From assembly GCA_035624355.1 (NCBI GenBank), contig DASPRQ010000084.1, forward strand, positions 1 through 64,000: a stretch of 64,000 nucleotides of DNA, given 5' to 3'. The DNA is from Usitatibacter sp035624355 (lineage in GTDB: Bacteria > Pseudomonadota > Gammaproteobacteria > Burkholderiales > Usitatibacteraceae). Shown one piece after another: positions 62,306 through 64,000 of this stretch (positions within the stretch are counted from its first letter, which is position 1; each line of letters begins with the position of its first letter). The notes below the pieces were generated by a model. It saw nothing but the letters and a program-made list of their open reading frames with translations, searched no databases and was not told the origin of the DNA. The position numbers and the translations under genes were made by a program.

Positions 62306-62907
62306 TTCTTGGCTCCAGGCGCGGGCTTGCGGCCGCCGCCCGCCGCTTCCTCGGGCTGCGCGCGCTTGATCGAGATGTTCATGTTGAACTCGTTCACGCG
62401 GTTGCCGGACTTGTCCGGGGCGGGCACCGCCTTGATCTCGATGAGCTCCGGGTTCTCGAGGTACGGCGAGGCGCCGAGGTTGCGCATGAGGGTCGAGACG
62501 CGGGCGTTCGACTGCGCGTAACCCGTGATGTTGACCTTGACGCCCGTCTGCTTGATCGAGCGCAGGTACACGCCCTCGGGAAGCTGGCGCAGGAGCTGGT
62601 CGAGCAGCTGGACCGGCTCCGAGCGGTTGGCCTGCAGGCCCTCGACGACGCGCTTCTTGGCGAGCAGCGCGGCGGTCTCCTCGCGGATCTTGCGGATCTC
62701 CTCGATCTGCTTGTCGAGCTTGCTGATCTCGCCCTTCATGTAGGCGACGTCGTCGCGCTGCTGCGACACTTGGCTGTCGAGGTAGAGCCATACTGCCGCC
62801 GCCACGACCGCGCCGAGCGCGCCGGAGAGCAGGGCGAGCACCATGAACTGCTGCTCGCGCCGCTTGCGTTTCTCTTCGCGGTGCGGGAGTAGGTTGACGC
62901 GGATCAT
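62302..62907 (-). CDS. pilN: Type IV pilus inner-membrane protein PilN
   Basis: 201 residues. The cytoplasmic N-terminal motif INLLPHREEKRKRRE-type (here MIRVNLLPHREEKRKRREQQ) docks into PilM. One helix (residues about 22-45) is followed by a coiled coil and periplasmic domain. The extreme C-terminus is basic and Pro/Gly-rich. It overlaps pilM by four bases (ATGA). Confidence 0.96.
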   Translation of the reverse strand: MIRVNLLPHREEKRKRREQQFMVLALLSGALGAVVAAAVWLYLDSQVSQQRDDVAYMKGEISKLDKQIEEIRKIREETAALLAKKRVVEGLQANRSEPVQLLDQLLRQLPEGVYLRSIKQTGVKVNITGYAQSNARVSTLMRNLGASPYLENPELIEIKAVPAPDKSGNRVNEFNMNISIKRAQPEEAAGGGRKPAPGAKK

Positions 62908-63965
62908 GAGGGGTCGAACCTCCGCATCGCCAGCCCGCAGGCGACCATGAGGGACGGGGCGTCGATGGTGAGCTGGCGCGGCTTGATCTTCGACGACAGC
63001 GCCATGTTCGCGAAGGGGTTGGCGACCACCGTGTGAACCTGGGTCCGCTGGGCGACCATCTCCTCGAGCCCGTCGAGCATCGCGCAGCCGCCCGTGAGCA
63101 GGATGTGGTCGACCTTGTTGAACTGGGTCGACGTGAAGAAGAACTGCAGCGCCCGCTGGATCTCCAGCACGATCTTCTCGTTGAAGGGCTGGAGCACGTC
63201 GGGGCCGAAGTTCTCCGGCAGGTTGCCCACGCGCTTGGCCGCCTCCGCCTCCTCCACCGGCATGTCGAACTGGCGCGCGATGTCCTGGGTGAGGGCGTTG
63301 CCCCCGATCTGCTGCTCGCGGGTGTAGACCGTCTGGCCGTTGTGCACCACCGTGACGCGGGTCACCGTGGCCCCGATGTCGACGATGGCCGTGACGTCGC
63401 TCTCGCCGATCCCGGAGCTGCCGCCGCAGATCAGCTCGAAGGCCGTCTGCGCGGCGTAGGACTCCACGTCCATCACGATGGTCTTGAGGCCGGCCGCCTC
63501 GGCGGCCGCCACCCGGTCCTCGATCTTCTCCTTGCGGGAGGCGGCGATGAGCACCTCGACCTCGTCCTCGCCCGTGGTCGCGGGACCGAGCACCTGGAAG
63601 TCGAGGTTCACCTCGTCGAGCGAGAAGGGAATGTACTGGTTCGCCTCGCCCTGGACCTGGACCTCCATGTCCTCCTCGCGCTGGTTGCCCGGGAGGATGA
63701 CCTTCTTGGTGATGACGGCCGCGGCCGGCAGCGCCAGGGCCACGTTGCGGATCCGCGAGCCGAGGCTCTTGTGGGCGCGCTTGATCGCCTCGCCCGCGGC
63801 CTCGATGTTCGCGATGTTGCCGTCCACCACGGTGTCCTTCGGCAGCGGCTCGATGGCGTAGCGCTCGACCCGATAGACGTTGCGGCCCGCTTCGGCGATC
63901 TCCACCATCTTGACCGAAGAAGAGCTGATGTCGCAGCCCACGAGGGGCGGCGCCTTCGCTTTCAA
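62904..63965 (-). CDS. pilM: Type IV pilus assembly ATPase PilM
   Basis: 353 residues from a TTG at 63965. It has an actin/FtsA-like fold: PLVGCDISSSSVKMVEIAEAG (phosphate 1), AIVDIGATVTRVTVVHNG (phosphate 2) and the adenosine loop LLTGGCAMLDGLEEM. It binds PilN inside the cell. The frame stays open upstream to the window edge (reading FDFLKAKAPPLVG before the conserved core), so the true start may lie outside the window. This region just upstream is A/T-rich and may instead be leader. Confidence 0.93.
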   Translation of the reverse strand: MKAKAPPLVGCDISSSSVKMVEIAEAGRNVYRVERYAIEPLPKDTVVDGNIANIEAAGEAIKRAHKSLGSRIRNVALALPAAAVITKKVILPGNQREEDMEVQVQGEANQYIPFSLDEVNLDFQVLGPATTGEDEVEVLIAASRKEKIEDRVAAAEAAGLKTIVMDVESYAAQTAFELICGGSSGIGESDVTAIVDIGATVTRVTVVHNGQTVYTREQQIGGNALTQDIARQFDMPVEEAEAAKRVGNLPENFGPDVLQPFNEKIVLEIQRALQFFFTSTQFNKVDHILLTGGCAMLDGLEEMVAQRTQVHTVVANPFANMALSSKIKPRQLTIDAPSLMVACGLAMRRFDPS

Positions 63966-64000
63966 GAAGTCAAACTGGGCTGCTAATTTTTCTTTAAGCA

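Overview
This 64 kb window is a GC-rich (roughly 70%) chromosomal segment from a Gram-negative bacterium, most likely a betaproteobacterium of the Burkholderiales/Nitrosomonadales type. The evidence is gene content and order: gltBD-hemE-priA-argS-SPOR-dsbA, rpmH-rnpA-yidD-yidC-mnmE-mnmG-rsmG-parAB-atpIBEFHAGDC-glmU, dnaA-dnaN-gyrB, def-fmt-(DUF4390)-ntrY-ntrX, and aroK-aroB beside pilMNOPQ. I could not assign a genus. Coding density is very high. Many neighbouring genes overlap by 1-4 bases, and several use GTG, TTG or apparently CTG starts.

Layout. 1-11.5 kb (+): end of gltB, gltD, a membrane-anchored alpha/beta hydrolase, hemE, priA, argS, an FtsN-like SPOR protein, dsbA and a short-chain dehydrogenase. 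11.6-16.5 kb: a minus-strand operon of an HMG-CoA-lyase-type enzyme plus an NMT1/SsuA-type ABC importer, divergent from an acyl-CoA dehydrogenase. 16.5-21.1 kb: glmS, a Crp/Fnr regulator, a 64-residue membrane protein and glmU. 21.2-28.3 kb (-): the complete F-type ATP synthase operon with a strong-looking promoter and a terminator. 28.3-36.4 kb (-): parB, parA, rsmG, mnmG, two parS sites, mnmE, yidC, yidD, rnpA, rpmH. 36.5-41.6 kb (+): dnaA, dnaN, gyrB.

The rpmH|dnaA junction near 36.4 kb is where gene direction switches: the ATP synthase, ribosomal and par genes run left and dnaA-dnaN-gyrB run right. With DnaA boxes on both sides of dnaA and parAB-parS a few kilobases away, this marks the chromosomal origin region. 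A second, separate group of DnaA-box-like sequences lies upstream of priA.

41.6-64 kb: an AraC regulator divergent from a methyltransferase/SnoaL pair, topA, dprA, a LysM protein, def-fmt, DUF4390-ntrY-ntrX, two zinc-amidohydrolase-type genes (one with a striking histidine-rich tail), a TPR protein, aroK-aroB, and the type IV pilus alignment/secretin operon pilMNOPQ running into the right edge.

Most of the window is core housekeeping. I saw no phage, transposon, CRISPR array, rRNA or tRNA. The less ordinary points are an orphan minus-strand terminator with a structured spacer ahead of glmS, the DnaA-box group at priA, an NtrX whose AAA+ domain has lost its ATPase and sigma-54 motifs, a palindromic operator candidate ahead of the ntrYX operon, the His-rich tail, and several intercistronic RNA hairpins. 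The one non-coding stretch over 300 bases is 18367-18742.
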